64,000 bases of DNA. Origin: Acinetobacter sp. ANC 4910. GTDB lineage: Bacteria > Pseudomonadota > Gammaproteobacteria > Pseudomonadales > Moraxellaceae. Below, in pieces: positions 54,176-63,230 of the stretch. Positions within the stretch are counted from its first letter, which is position 1. Each line of letters starts with the position of its first letter. The stretch spans positions 62,001 to 126,000 of the forward strand of contig NZ_SJNT01000009.1 of assembly GCF_004331035.1 (NCBI RefSeq), written 5' to 3'. A program made the translations under genes and the position numbers. The notes under the pieces were generated by a model. It saw only the letters and a list, made by a program, of their open reading frames with translations. It searched no databases and was not told the DNA's origin.

Positions 54176-55462
54176 TTGGAGCATTTTACTTTTATTGAAC
54201 GTATTACAGCGTGGTCAAATCAATATGCTTGGTTAGATATGTCTTTATCTTTAAGCCTATTGATATTACTTGCGATTTTAACCAATTTTATTGCGAAAAA
54301 AATTGTTGTTCGTGGTATTCGTAAAGTCATCTCCAAACTAAAATTTACCAATCATGATATCGTTACTCAACATAATGTCATTCGTAGAATTGCCAATATT
54401 GTTCCTGCCTTAGTCATCATGAACGGTATTGTGACAATCCCTCATTTATCCGTGAAAATTATTAGCTTGGTACAAATGGCGACACAAGCTTTTATTTTTT
54501 TCACCTTCGCACTTGCCATCGGTGAAAGCTTAAATATCTTTAATGCGATTTATCAACGCAATCCCAAATCCAGAAACAAGCCTATTAAAGGCTATTTGCA
54601 GTTGGTGAAATTGGTCATTTTTGTGGTCTGCGGTTTAATGATTATTGGCACATTCTTGAAAAAAGATGTCTTTACACTACTTGCTGGTTTTGGTGCCATG
54701 GCAGCCGTATTGATGTTGGTGTTCCAAAATACCATCTTATCCTTGGTCGCTTCTGTACAAATTTCATCTTACGATATGGTTCGCATTGGGGATTGGATTG
54801 AAATGCCTTCGTTAAATGCGGATGGCGATGTCATTGATATGTCATTACATACAGTCACCGTTCAGAACTTTGACAAGACTTTTACAACTATTCCCACCAA
54901 TAAACTTGTGACAGATACCTTTAGAAATTGGCGTGGTATGGCACAAGCGGGCGTACGTCGTATAAAACGCTCGATCTTTATCGATCAAAGTAGTGTGCAC
55001 TTTATGAATAATGAAGAACAACAGAAATTGAAGGAGTTCTTACTTCTAGATCAGTATTTAAATACCAAACAAGAAGAAATAGAAGAGTTTAATTTGCAAC
55101 TCTCAAATCAGGCAGTTTATAACCAACGTCGTCTGACCAATTTGGGTACATTTCGTGCCTATGTCGAGTTTTACTTAAAACAACATCCTGGTATTGCACA
55201 AAATCAGACCATTATGGTGCGTCAATTACAACCAACCAGCGAAGGTCTACCTCTGGAAATTTATAGCTTTGCCAACACTACGGTGTGGAAAGACTATGAA
55301 GCCATTCAAGCCGATATTTTCGATCATTTAATTGCAATTTTACCTGAGTTCGGTTTAAGAATTTACCAAGCGCCTTCAGGTTCAGACATGAAAGTTTTAG
55401 CACAACATTCAGTACATGCACCGAATGACTATCTGCTAGACCGCACTAAATCCCATATTTAA
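54176..55462 (+). CDS. ybdG: MscS-family mechanosensitive channel (YbdG type)
   Basis: Inner-membrane channel opening under osmotic downshock, about 428 residues. Five or so N-terminal helices lead to the pore-lining TM3 (FGAMAAVLMLVFQNTILSLVASVQI) and a beta-domain (IGDWIEMPSLNADGDVIDMSLHTVTVQNFD). The long C-terminal half (RRIKRSIFIDQSS, NLGTFRAYVEFYL, GLPLEIYSFANTTVWKDYEAIQADIFDHL) is close to E. coli YbdG. I chose TTG at 54176 because GAGGA lies 5 bases before it; an earlier TTG (54164) overlaps that ribosome site. Confidence 0.9.
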   Translation: MEHFTFIERITAWSNQYAWLDMSLSLSLLILLAILTNFIAKKIVVRGIRKVISKLKFTNHDIVTQHNVIRRIANIVPALVIMNGIVTIPHLSVKIISLVQMATQAFIFFTFALAIGESLNIFNAIYQRNPKSRNKPIKGYLQLVKLVIFVVCGLMIIGTFLKKDVFTLLAGFGAMAAVLMLVFQNTILSLVASVQISSYDMVRIGDWIEMPSLNADGDVIDMSLHTVTVQNFDKTFTTIPTNKLVTDTFRNWRGMAQAGVRRIKRSIFIDQSSVHFMNNEEQQKLKEFLLLDQYLNTKQEEIEEFNLQLSNQAVYNQRRLTNLGTFRAYVEFYLKQHPGIAQNQTIMVRQLQPTSEGLPLEIYSFANTTVWKDYEAIQADIFDHLIAILPEFGLRIYQAPSGSDMKVLAQHSVHAPNDYLLDRTKSHI

Positions 55463-55468
55463 TCATGT

Positions 55469-55497
55469 ATCCCCTTACTTTTTGTGAGGGGATTTTT
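55469..55497 (+). terminator. Rho-independent terminator after the channel gene
   Basis: ATCCCCTTAC pairs with GTGAGGGGAT (one G-T pair) across TTTTT, followed by TTTT. Lies 7 bp past the stop. Confidence 0.82.
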
Positions 55498-55560
55498 AAC
55501 TCAAATGTACTATTCAAAGAAACAATAAAAATACTTGATTTAAGTTATTCTACCCGAAAA

Positions 55561-55881
55561 CTATTCACTGACTTCAGCATGTTCACAATAATCAAAATAT
55601 TCTAATTTAAAACTTTCTACCGCTTGCTGCTTTTGGGTTTCATTTGGAAATATGGGGAGATCATAGGCATCTTCTACAATTGCCTCATACAACTCCCTTG
55701 CCCCGTCTTCATATTCAAGTGCAATACTTTTCTGGAGGCTGAGCGGAACTTCATCTTGTCTTTCTTGCATCACATTCCCTGCAACAATCGCAATTGCTTG
55801 GCAAAAGCTAATGTTATCTTGAACAGATGCAAATAACGCTCCAGAATACAAACAGCAGCAACACATTATTATTTTTTTCAT
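55561..55881 (-). CDS. Small exported protein, unknown function
   Basis: A 106-residue protein with a signal peptide (MKKIIMCCCCLYSGALFASVQ, cleavage probably after LFA). The mature part is acidic, about 88 residues, helical in character, with two cysteines (FCQAI and DYCEH) that could form a disulfide in the periplasm. The run of four cysteines is inside the signal segment; it lacks a lipobox with the small residue just before Cys. I do not recognise a family. It lies alone, converging with the channel gene. Confidence 0.7.
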   Translation of the reverse strand: MKKIIMCCCCLYSGALFASVQDNISFCQAIAIVAGNVMQERQDEVPLSLQKSIALEYEDGARELYEAIVEDAYDLPIFPNETQKQQAVESFKLEYFDYCEHAEVSE

Positions 55882-55998
55882 AATGCACCTGTTTTATGTG
55901 CTTTAGTTCCATTTTAACAAGCGGAATGTGAAGCTGCTGTAATTTCTTGTTGGAGCAAAATTAAAGTCTTGCCTTCTTATTTTGTTTCACAACTTTAA

Positions 55999-56610
55999 CT
56001 AACGCTTGCTCATTACAAGCTTTAGGGCAAATAACAAGAAAATAGTTCCTGTAATTTGATCTAAGCATCGCACAATCTTTGGCTGTTTAAGAAACCTAGA
56101 AATTGGCTGCATCATAACAATAAGTATGCTTGACCACAGGAACCCTAACACAACATGTATGGCAACCAGTCCCATAATCCAAATAAATGGGGTGACATCT
56201 TTTGGAATGAACTGCGGTAAAAAAGTGATATAAAAAAGCCCAACCTTGGGATTAAGAATATTGCAAAAAAATCCTTTTAAGAACCAATTAGTTGTTCTTT
56301 GTATGTCCATGTTATTTTCTAGACTACTACGCGGCTTGACCAATAATTGTAATCCTAACCAAGCCAAATAAGCGGCTCCAATCCATTTTAAAACATTAAA
56401 AGCAAGTTCAGAGGTTGCCAATAATGCACCCAACCCACATGCAACAACTATTCCCCATACCATGCACCCGAAGTTAATGCCTAATGCAGTTTGAAAAGCC
56501 TTTTGACAGGTTTCAAGTGTGGCGGTACGAATAATTAACGTGGTATCTAAACCTGGGGTAATGGTCAAAATAACAATTGCGATTATATAAGGGATAAGTA
56601 TTTCAAGCAT
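55999..56610 (-). CDS. LysE/RhtB-family amino-acid exporter
   Basis: A 203-residue inner-membrane exporter with six hydrophobic segments. The N-terminal ITPGLDTTLIIRTATLETCQKAFQTALGINFG and the GAAYLAWLGLQLL and FFCNILNPKVGLFYITFLPQFI blocks are typical of LysE/RhtB. The exported amino acid cannot be told. No LysR-type LysG regulator is next to it. Confidence 0.9.
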   Translation of the reverse strand: MLEILIPYIIAIVILTITPGLDTTLIIRTATLETCQKAFQTALGINFGCMVWGIVVACGLGALLATSELAFNVLKWIGAAYLAWLGLQLLVKPRSSLENNMDIQRTTNWFLKGFFCNILNPKVGLFYITFLPQFIPKDVTPFIWIMGLVAIHVVLGFLWSSILIVMMQPISRFLKQPKIVRCLDQITGTIFLLFALKLVMSKR

Positions 56611-56821
56611 ATCTGACTCACTTCTTTTTCAAACTGACTCAATACGTAGTGGGTTCGTACGCATTAACAAGATTAATGAGTAAACCCTATAAAAATGAGT
56701 ATTAACATAAAGTCGAGATAATCACTTAAAGTATTTTAAAAAAATTAAATGCAGTTACAGCATTTAGATCAATCTTACGCAATCTAATCATCAATTTGTT
56801 AGTCAGATATTTATATTTAAT

Positions 56822-56851
56822 GAATAAGGTCTACCTAAGTAGACCTTATTC
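56822..56851. terminator. Perfect 13-bp hairpin
   Basis: GAATAAGGTCTAC (56822-56834) pairs with GTAGACCTTATTC (56839-56851) across CTAA. It lies 38 bp past the stop of the small cold-shock-like gene and probably terminates it, although no clear U run follows on that strand. Confidence 0.6.
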
Positions 56852-56888
56852 GATGTTTTTTGAAGAGTGGATAAAGCTGAAAATAAAA

Positions 56889-57083
56889 TTAATGCGTATT
56901 TGTTACTTCCCAAACAGAAGTTACGTCAGCACCGTCTATGACAAAATCAACAATTAAACCATCAATAGGTAAATTATTAGGATCGTTCCATTGCTCCACC
57001 GCAAAATAGAACCATTCACCACACTCATCACGAATCATGCCCAATTGTGTTTGGGAATCGTATCGTTCTACACATCCTCTCAT
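56889..57083 (-). CDS. Small protein with divergent cold-shock-like (OB) fold
   Basis: A 64-residue protein that lines up loosely with cold-shock domains: GCVERYDSQTQLGMIRDECGEWFYF corresponds to GxVKWF...GFGFI...VFVH, and DGLIVDFVIDG to the EGQxVxFxxxxG strand. The RNP1/RNP2 aromatics are mostly not kept, so nucleic-acid binding is doubtful. AAGGTGAC is 5 bases before ATG. A good ribosome site and a following hairpin suggest a real, single gene. Confidence 0.65.
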   Translation of the reverse strand: MRGCVERYDSQTQLGMIRDECGEWFYFAVEQWNDPNNLPIDGLIVDFVIDGADVTSVWEVTNTH

Positions 57084-57296
57084 ATTGTCACCTTTATTAT
57101 TGATTCAATTATTTAAGTTAACAATTACAGGGTATTAAAGTTATCAATAAGCCTGTGTCGATAAAAATTTTATCATTATTTTCCAGAAAAAATACGACTT
57201 TTTTCACATTTTTCTAATAATTATCGACAGCGTATTCCATATTAAAATATATTTCTATAGAAATAACCGATCATTATTTTTCAATTCAATTCCCAG

Positions 57297-57524
57297 TTAT
57301 TTCACTTGAAAATAGTGTTTATCCGTAACCAAAGTAATTCTGAGTTTTTTATAAAATCTAAGGATTGGATCCTCATTTCCTTTCATGATTTGATCTGCGA
57401 ATTTATCATCTTGCATGAGTACCGCATAAGTTTTATAGCCAAAAACTAACTCGCTTGGTACTTTTCCAGTTTGTGTAAATTCGTCAATTTGCTTGTTTAT
57501 TTTCTTTACAGATAAATCATTCAT
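57297..57524 (-). CDS. Small hypothetical protein
   Basis: A 75-residue soluble, basic protein (MNDLSVKKINKQIDEFTQTGK...). The middle, VFGYKTYAVLMQDDKFADQIMKGNEDPILRFYKKLRI, resembles a compact alpha/beta fold with a short C-terminal strand (ITLVTDKHYFQVK). No signal peptide or membrane segment. I do not recognise a family. The flanks (57084-57296 and 57525-57822) are AT-rich and show no other gene. It could be a phage-morphogenesis-like small protein by look, but I would not assign that. Confidence 0.55.
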   Translation of the reverse strand: MNDLSVKKINKQIDEFTQTGKVPSELVFGYKTYAVLMQDDKFADQIMKGNEDPILRFYKKLRITLVTDKHYFQVK

Positions 57525-57822
57525 GTTTTTTAAAGTTTCGGATTAGGCTTACTTTTTTATAATTGAAAAACATGACAAAAATGTGAACATGAGCACCTTC
57601 TGTGTTAGCCGACTTTATGATGGTGCGTTAGATTGATATGGATTACAATGAATTCAAACAAATTTCGGTTGTACTTTTACATATGAATTTAGGACAAATG
57701 AACGTTTTCATCTTCCTAATCCGTTATCTTTGAAAATACAATCCCGACTTTTTTCTTGTGAAAATTTTATTTATCTTATTGTTATTTCTAAATTATGCAA
57801 TTTTACCAAGAGGTTAATATTA

Positions 57823-59676
57823 ATGCTTAGATGGTTCGAAAAGCGTGTAGATCCCTATCCTAGTCAAGGTTTAAAAGATCCACTGCCTACAACTTTCTTT
57901 GCATTTGTCTGGAGTGCATCCAAAGGCATACGTCCTTACCTGCTTATTTTAGTGCTTTGTACCGCAGGCGCTGCAAGTTTTGAAGCTTTGTTGTATGCCA
58001 AAATTGGCGACTTAGTCAATTGGCTCAGTAAAAGTCAACCCGATACGTTTTTGGCACAACATCGCCAAAACTTAATGTTACTGAGCATGATATTACTCGG
58101 TAATATCTTTTTTGCTAACTTCCAATCCATTATTAAACACCAAATTCTATTTAGCAGCTTTCCAATGCGTCTGCGGTGGAAGTTTCATAATTTACTATTA
58201 CAGCAAAGTCTTGATTTCTTTCATAATGATTTTGCAGGGCGACTTTCTGCCAAAGTCATGCAAACAGCCCTTGCGGTGCGTGAATTCTGGATGATTTTAG
58301 GCGATATGCTTGCTTATGTACTGATCTACTTCTTTACAGTCAGTATTGTACTTGGGTCCATATCACCATTTCTGATTATTCCGCTATTGGTCTGGTTGGC
58401 TTTATTCCTGCTTGCAGCATGGTATTTCATTCCACGACTGAGCAAAATTTCCAATGAGCAAGCCGATGCTCGTGCGGTCATGACGGGGCGTGTAACCGAT
58501 GCCTACACCAATATTCAAACGGTAAAACTATTTGCCCATGCTGGTCGTGAAAGTCAGTACGCCAAGGCATCCATGCAAGAGTTTATGCGGACAGTGTATA
58601 AGCAAATGCGATTGGGTTCAGGTTATGAAATAAGCATTAACTCGCTCAGCATTGTGCTTTATGCAGGTGTACTTGGAACAGCTTTATGGTTGTGGATGGA
58701 AGGTCGTGCAGAGCTCGGCATTATTGCTGCAACCACAGCAATGATTTTAAAATTAAACAGTATTGCCGAATTTATGATGTGGCAAACATCTGCTTTATTT
58801 GAAAATGTCGGCACTATTCAAGATGGTATGAAAACATTAGGCCGTCCTATTAGCATTCAGGATAAACCAAATGCTACTACGCTTGAGGTGAAACACGGCG
58901 AAATTAAGTTTGAAGATGTCTGTTTTGCCTATAATGAAAAAAATGTTATTGATCACTTTAATTTAACCATACGTCCAGGTGAAAAAATTGGTATTGTCGG
59001 GCGTTCTGGTGCTGGTAAATCTACGCTGATTCAATTGTTATTACACTTCTATACCATTAACCAAGGTCGTATTTTAATTGATGGGCAAAACATAGAGGAC
59101 GTAAGCCAAGACAGTCTGCGTAAAAGTATTGCTTTGGTCACGCAAGATACATCGCTATTGCATCGTACCGTTGCAGAAAATATCAAATACGGACGCCCAG
59201 ATGCCAGTGATGCAGACATGTATGATGCAGTTCGCAAAGCCAAAGCAGAAGATTTTATTCCGCAACTGACCGACCTTCGTGGTCAAAAAGGTTATGACGC
59301 TTATGTCGGCGAACGCGGAGTAAAACTTTCGGGTGGACAACGTCAGCGTATTGCAATTGCACGAGTATTCTTAAAAGATGCCCCTATTCTGATTCTTGAT
59401 GAAGCCACCAGTGCATTAGACTCTGAAGTCGAAGCTGCAATTCAGTCCAGTTTGGATGATCTAATGCAAGATAAAACAGTCATTGCAATTGCACATCGTC
59501 TTTCTACCATTGCACAAATGGATCGTTTAATTGTACTTGATCAGGGCCGAATTGCAGAACAAGGTACGCATGATGAATTGGTTGCCTTGAATGGTATTTA
59601 TGCACAATTATGGCAACGCCAAACTGGCGGTTTTTTAATTGAACAACATGAACTGAAAAATAAGGATAGTGCTTGA
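57823..59676 (+). CDS. ABC exporter, fused membrane and ATPase domains
   Basis: About 617 residues from the ATG at 57823 (AGAGG upstream); the frame opens to a TTG at 57730. The membrane domain (about residues 25-320) has six helices; the ATPase domain (about 355-600) has Walker A GRSGAGKST, signature LSGGQRQRIA, Walker B ILILDEATSALD and switch IAHRLSTI. It is a type IV (half-transporter) exporter working as a dimer. The substrate (drug, lipid or peptide) cannot be told. It is followed directly by a MaoC-like gene (overlap TGATG). Confidence 0.9.
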   Translation: MLRWFEKRVDPYPSQGLKDPLPTTFFAFVWSASKGIRPYLLILVLCTAGAASFEALLYAKIGDLVNWLSKSQPDTFLAQHRQNLMLLSMILLGNIFFANFQSIIKHQILFSSFPMRLRWKFHNLLLQQSLDFFHNDFAGRLSAKVMQTALAVREFWMILGDMLAYVLIYFFTVSIVLGSISPFLIIPLLVWLALFLLAAWYFIPRLSKISNEQADARAVMTGRVTDAYTNIQTVKLFAHAGRESQYAKASMQEFMRTVYKQMRLGSGYEISINSLSIVLYAGVLGTALWLWMEGRAELGIIAATTAMILKLNSIAEFMMWQTSALFENVGTIQDGMKTLGRPISIQDKPNATTLEVKHGEIKFEDVCFAYNEKNVIDHFNLTIRPGEKIGIVGRSGAGKSTLIQLLLHFYTINQGRILIDGQNIEDVSQDSLRKSIALVTQDTSLLHRTVAENIKYGRPDASDADMYDAVRKAKAEDFIPQLTDLRGQKGYDAYVGERGVKLSGGQRQRIAIARVFLKDAPILILDEATSALDSEVEAAIQSSLDDLMQDKTVIAIAHRLSTIAQMDRLIVLDQGRIAEQGTHDELVALNGIYAQLWQRQTGGFLIEQHELKNKDSA

Positions 59677-60128
59677 TGTTGTATTTGGAAGATCTACACG
59701 TCGGTGATCGCTTTAAAAGCCGTGCTTATGAAATGACTGTCGATGAAATTAAGCATTTTGCACATCAATTTGATCCGCAACCGTTTCACACCAACGAGAT
59801 AGAGGCAGCTAACCATCCTATTTTCAAAGGATTAGCTGCGAGTGGTTGGCATACTTCTGCGGTAACGATGCGATTGTGGACAGAATGTTTTCCTGTAGCG
59901 TATGGCTTAATTGGTTCCGAAGCCCAAGTACGTTGGCCAAGACCGACTCGCGCAGGTGACCAGATTCATGTTGAGGTGGAAATTACCGAAATTAAACCGT
60001 CAAAATCCAAACCTGACCGAGCTATTGTGAGTTATACCACCGAAACACTCAATCAAAATGGTGAAGCGGTATTACTGGGAAATACCAAAATTTTAGTGTT
60101 TAGTAAAAACTATCAACCTGATCTTTAA
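59676..60128 (+). CDS. MaoC-like hotdog dehydratase
   Basis: A 150-residue single-hotdog protein from the ATG at 59676, overlapping the stop of the ABC exporter. The MaoC signature is present: YLEDLHVGDRF, TVDEIKHFAHQFDPQPFHTNE with catalytic Asp and His, and FKGLAASGWHTSAVTMRL. Family members hydrate enoyl-CoA. The overlap suggests co-translation with the exporter, an unexplained pairing. Confidence 0.87.
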   Translation: MLYLEDLHVGDRFKSRAYEMTVDEIKHFAHQFDPQPFHTNEIEAANHPIFKGLAASGWHTSAVTMRLWTECFPVAYGLIGSEAQVRWPRPTRAGDQIHVEVEITEIKPSKSKPDRAIVSYTTETLNQNGEAVLLGNTKILVFSKNYQPDL

Positions 60129-60136
60129 AAGATGAT

Positions 60137-60166
60137 GATTCTAAAATCATTCGTGGTTTTAGAATC
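60137..60166 (+). terminator. Possible terminator after the MaoC gene
   Basis: GATTCTAAAA (60137-60146) pairs perfectly with TTTTAGAATC (60157-60166). Lies 8 bp past the stop, but only CGCTTTA follows, so the U tract is poor. Confidence 0.55.
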
Positions 60167-60270
60167 CGCTTTATCTAATTTGTCGAACAATTTATAAGGC
60201 GTGTACTTATGTTTCATGCCAATATAAAAACGAACTGATATAACAACATTAAACGTGCAATGGATCGCGC

Positions 60271-61299
60271 ATGAATACTATTTCGTCTAGACAAGATCAA
60301 GGAATTCCTGGAGTCTATGGTCTGCTACTTTTAGATGTCGTGTCACGCTGGGGCTATAATGCAGACACTTTATTTGCTCCATTCCAGCTCAATAGTGAAA
60401 AATTAGCGGAGCCAGATTTTCGAATCTCGACTTCAGTCGCCAATGCATTACTTCAACATGCCTTGACTCTGACAGGTGAATCAACACTTGGTTATCATTT
60501 AGGTACGCAAATGCGTATTTCTATTCATGGTTTTATTGGTTATGCCATTATGACTGCAAATGATATTACCGATGCCCTTGTCCTCGCCAACCGCTTTGTG
60601 CAATTAAGATTGCCCTTCTTGCAAATCTATTTTTCTACTTTTGCTGAAAAAGCAACTTTGCAACTCAGAAGTGATGTCTGTATAGAACCCTTACGTTCAG
60701 AAATTTGTATTGCATTAACCATTGGCATCATTTCTATGGCCAAAGCCATTACAGGGGTAACAGATTTGGGCGGTGAGATTGATTTTGATTTTCCCCAACC
60801 CGAAGGTTTTGAACGCTATATTACGAAGTTCCCAAATCATCAATTTCGTTTTGATCAACCTCATTTATTGATGAGCTTTGACAAAAAATACCTCGCATTG
60901 AAAATGATGAATGCTGACCCGATTGCGAGTCAAATTGCTATTAACCAATGTGAAGCTGAACTTTCGGCTTTAGGTGAGCGCAGACGGCTCTCTATGGCGG
61001 TTCGCGACATTTTGACGCATTCAGAACAGCATTATTTAAGTATTGAAAATGTGGCCTATCGCTTACATATGTCTGATAGAACCTTGAAGCGACAGTTAGC
61101 AACCGAAGGAACCTCGTTTTCAACAATTGTTGATGAAGTACGCTACCGACATGCAACGTCACTACTCTCCCGAACGGATTATACTCTTGAACAAATTGCA
61201 GATGAACTGGGCTATAGTGATGTTGCCAATTTCAGTCGGGCCTTTAAACGTTGGAGTGGTCGTAGCCCAAGTAATTGGCGTAAAGATCCATACCTATAA
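60271..61299 (+). CDS. AraC-family transcriptional regulator
   Basis: A 342-residue regulator. The N-terminal domain (about 1-200) is of the arabinose-binding-like type found in OruR/ArgR-like regulators (STLGYHLGTQMRISIHGFIGYAIM). The C-terminal AraC helix-turn-helix pair (about 240-340) shows HLSIENVAYRLHMSDRTLKRQL-like wording and IADELGYSDVANFSRAFKRWSG. The target is unknown; it may act on the neighbouring gcvH or on distant lipid genes. Confidence 0.9.
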   Translation: MNTISSRQDQGIPGVYGLLLLDVVSRWGYNADTLFAPFQLNSEKLAEPDFRISTSVANALLQHALTLTGESTLGYHLGTQMRISIHGFIGYAIMTANDITDALVLANRFVQLRLPFLQIYFSTFAEKATLQLRSDVCIEPLRSEICIALTIGIISMAKAITGVTDLGGEIDFDFPQPEGFERYITKFPNHQFRFDQPHLLMSFDKKYLALKMMNADPIASQIAINQCEAELSALGERRRLSMAVRDILTHSEQHYLSIENVAYRLHMSDRTLKRQLATEGTSFSTIVDEVRYRHATSLLSRTDYTLEQIADELGYSDVANFSRAFKRWSGRSPSNWRKDPYL

Positions 61300-61369
61300 G
61301 CCTTTTGTTTTTATGTAAAAACATGTATAAAGCATGACAAAAATAAATGAATACTTTTGAGGAGTCATC

Positions 61370-61744
61370 ATGAATCATCCTTCAGATTTGAAATATGCGA
61401 GCACGCACGAATGGGTGAAAATTGAAGGTGATCTTGTTGTAACTGGGATTTCAGACCATGCGCAGGATGCCTTAGGCGATTTAGTTTATGTCGAAATGCC
61501 AGAAGTGGGACAACAAGTGACTGCTGGTGAACAAGCGGGTGTTGTTGAATCTGTGAAAACAGCTTCTGACATTCATGCGCCTATTTCTGGGGTTGTAGTT
61601 GAAGTAAATACAGCACTGGAAGATGATCCTGACTTTGTAAATGATGCACCCTATGGCAAAGGTTGGATTTATAAAATCAAGCCAAATAACATCGATGATG
61701 TAAACACATTATTGTCTAGTACGGACTATGAAGCAGGACTCTAA
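61370..61744 (+). CDS. gcvH: Glycine cleavage system H protein
   Basis: Lipoyl carrier of the glycine cleavage system, 124 residues. The lipoyl lysine is K63 in [15 protein letters not shown]. Other blocks: [65 protein letters not shown] is just before the ATG. No gcvT or gcvP is in the window. Confidence 0.96.
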   Translation: MNHPSDLKYASTHEWVKIEGDLVVTGISDHAQDALGDLVYVEMPEVGQQVTAGEQAGVVESVKTASDIHAPISGVVVEVNTALEDDPDFVNDAPYGKGWIYKIKPNNIDDVNTLLSSTDYEAGL

Positions 61745-61760
61745 GTTATCCTTGTTTCTT

Positions 61761-61787
61761 AAAAATCAGCTTTCGGGCTGATTTTTT
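61761..61787 (+). terminator. Rho-independent terminator after gcvH
   Basis: AAAAATCAGC pairs perfectly with GCTGATTTTT across TTTCGG, with a T run. The rest of 61788-62002 shows no gene. Confidence 0.92.
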
Positions 61788-62002
61788 ATACCTAAAATCC
61801 GTCAATAATCAAATAACGATAATTTTATTAAATATAAAAAACATTAATATAAAAAAATACATCAAAATATCAATTTACTTTATTTTTCTTCTTTACTTGG
61901 TTATGATTAAACCTCATCTTCATGACCTTGGTATGCTCAGGGAATACATAAAAATAGTAATAGCCACATTGTCGTGATTCCCTTTCTACTTCTGGGTCAA
62001 TT

Positions 62003-63178
62003 ATGTCACATTCATCTACAATTCAGCTTTGGAATAAGTCTTTTATACTGTGTCTAGCCAATAACTTATTTTTATTTATCTTTTATTTTGCGCAAACCAC
62101 AATTCTGCCCATCTATATTTTACAAGACTTACATGGCAGCCTTGCTCAAGCTGGATTAGCCATGACTTTATTCATGGCATCGTCTATTGCGGTACGCCCT
62201 TTTAGTGGATTAATCATTGAAAAGTTTGGTCGGAAAAAAACACTTTTTATCTCTGAGCTTCTGTTCTGTTTATTTTCCGTTGCCTACATCTTTGCAGATA
62301 ATCTAGAGGTTTTACTCTGGCTACGTTTTTTACATGGCATTTGGTTTAGTATTTTAACCACAGTCACTGTGCCTATTGCCAATGAATTCATTCCAGATTC
62401 ACGCCGTGGTGAAGGTATGGGTTACTTTGTCATGTCGGTCAACTTGGGCATTGTCTTAGGTCCACTCATTGGTTTATCGCTTATTCAACCATTATCTTAT
62501 ACTGTTGTTGCAAGTATTCTCGCTGCAATTGTATGTCTCGGTTTTATCTTTTGTTTTTTAATCCCCATTCATACAACGACTTCGAACACGCTAGCTCCAC
62601 AGAAAAGACAACTCTCGATTCATGATTTTATTGAGAAAAAAGCGCTGCCTGTTTCTATTATGGCGATGATGGTTTCATTTGCTTATGCAAGCATTATGTC
62701 ATTTATCTCGACCTATTCCGCATCGAAAAACTTACTTGCTTATGCCAGCCTATTTTTTATTGTTTTCGCAATTTCGATGATGAGCCTGCGCCCTTTCACT
62801 GGAAAAATTTATGACCGTAAGGGGCCAAGCTATGTCATTTACCCAGCTTTAACTTTGTTTTCAGTGGGTCTTATTGTACTCAGCCAAATCAATAGTTTAA
62901 TGGGATTTATACTTGCAGCCATTTTTATTGGGATGGGGTTTGGCTCAGTACAACCCTGCCTGCAAACGCTGGCTATTCAACGTGCAGCACCTCAACGAAT
63001 TGGTCATGCAACATCCACCTTTTTCACTTTTTACGATTTAGGCATTGCACTAGGTTCAATACTTTTAGGTATTTTAATCACAGCACAAGGTTATAGCATG
63101 TCCTATATCTTATGTGCGGTCATCGTATTACTGAGCTTATTGTTTTATAAATTTTGTGTGGTCACTACAACAAAATAG
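62003..63178 (+). CDS. MFS transporter (drug/sugar exporter type)
   Basis: A 391-residue inner-membrane transporter with 12 hydrophobic segments. The MFS loop 2-3 motif is VRPFSGLIIEKFGRKKTLFISE, and LRPFTGKIYDRKGPSYVIYPAL repeats it in the second half. FLHGIWFSILTTVTVPIANEFIPDSRRGEGMGYF suggests the efflux branch of the family. The substrate is unknown. The ribosome site is weak. Confidence 0.87.
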   Translation: MSHSSTIQLWNKSFILCLANNLFLFIFYFAQTTILPIYILQDLHGSLAQAGLAMTLFMASSIAVRPFSGLIIEKFGRKKTLFISELLFCLFSVAYIFADNLEVLLWLRFLHGIWFSILTTVTVPIANEFIPDSRRGEGMGYFVMSVNLGIVLGPLIGLSLIQPLSYTVVASILAAIVCLGFIFCFLIPIHTTTSNTLAPQKRQLSIHDFIEKKALPVSIMAMMVSFAYASIMSFISTYSASKNLLAYASLFFIVFAISMMSLRPFTGKIYDRKGPSYVIYPALTLFSVGLIVLSQINSLMGFILAAIFIGMGFGSVQPCLQTLAIQRAAPQRIGHATSTFFTFYDLGIALGSILLGILITAQGYSMSYILCAVIVLLSLLFYKFCVVTTTK

Positions 63179-63189
63179 CATACAAAATT

Positions 63190-63216
63190 AAGCCCCTGAT
63201 TTTCAGGGGCTTTTTA
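63190..63216. terminator. Bidirectional terminator
   Basis: AAGCCCCTGA pairs perfectly with TCAGGGGCTT across TTT, followed by TTTT. Lies between converging genes. Confidence 0.92.
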
Positions 63217-63230
63217 CAATCAATATTTTA

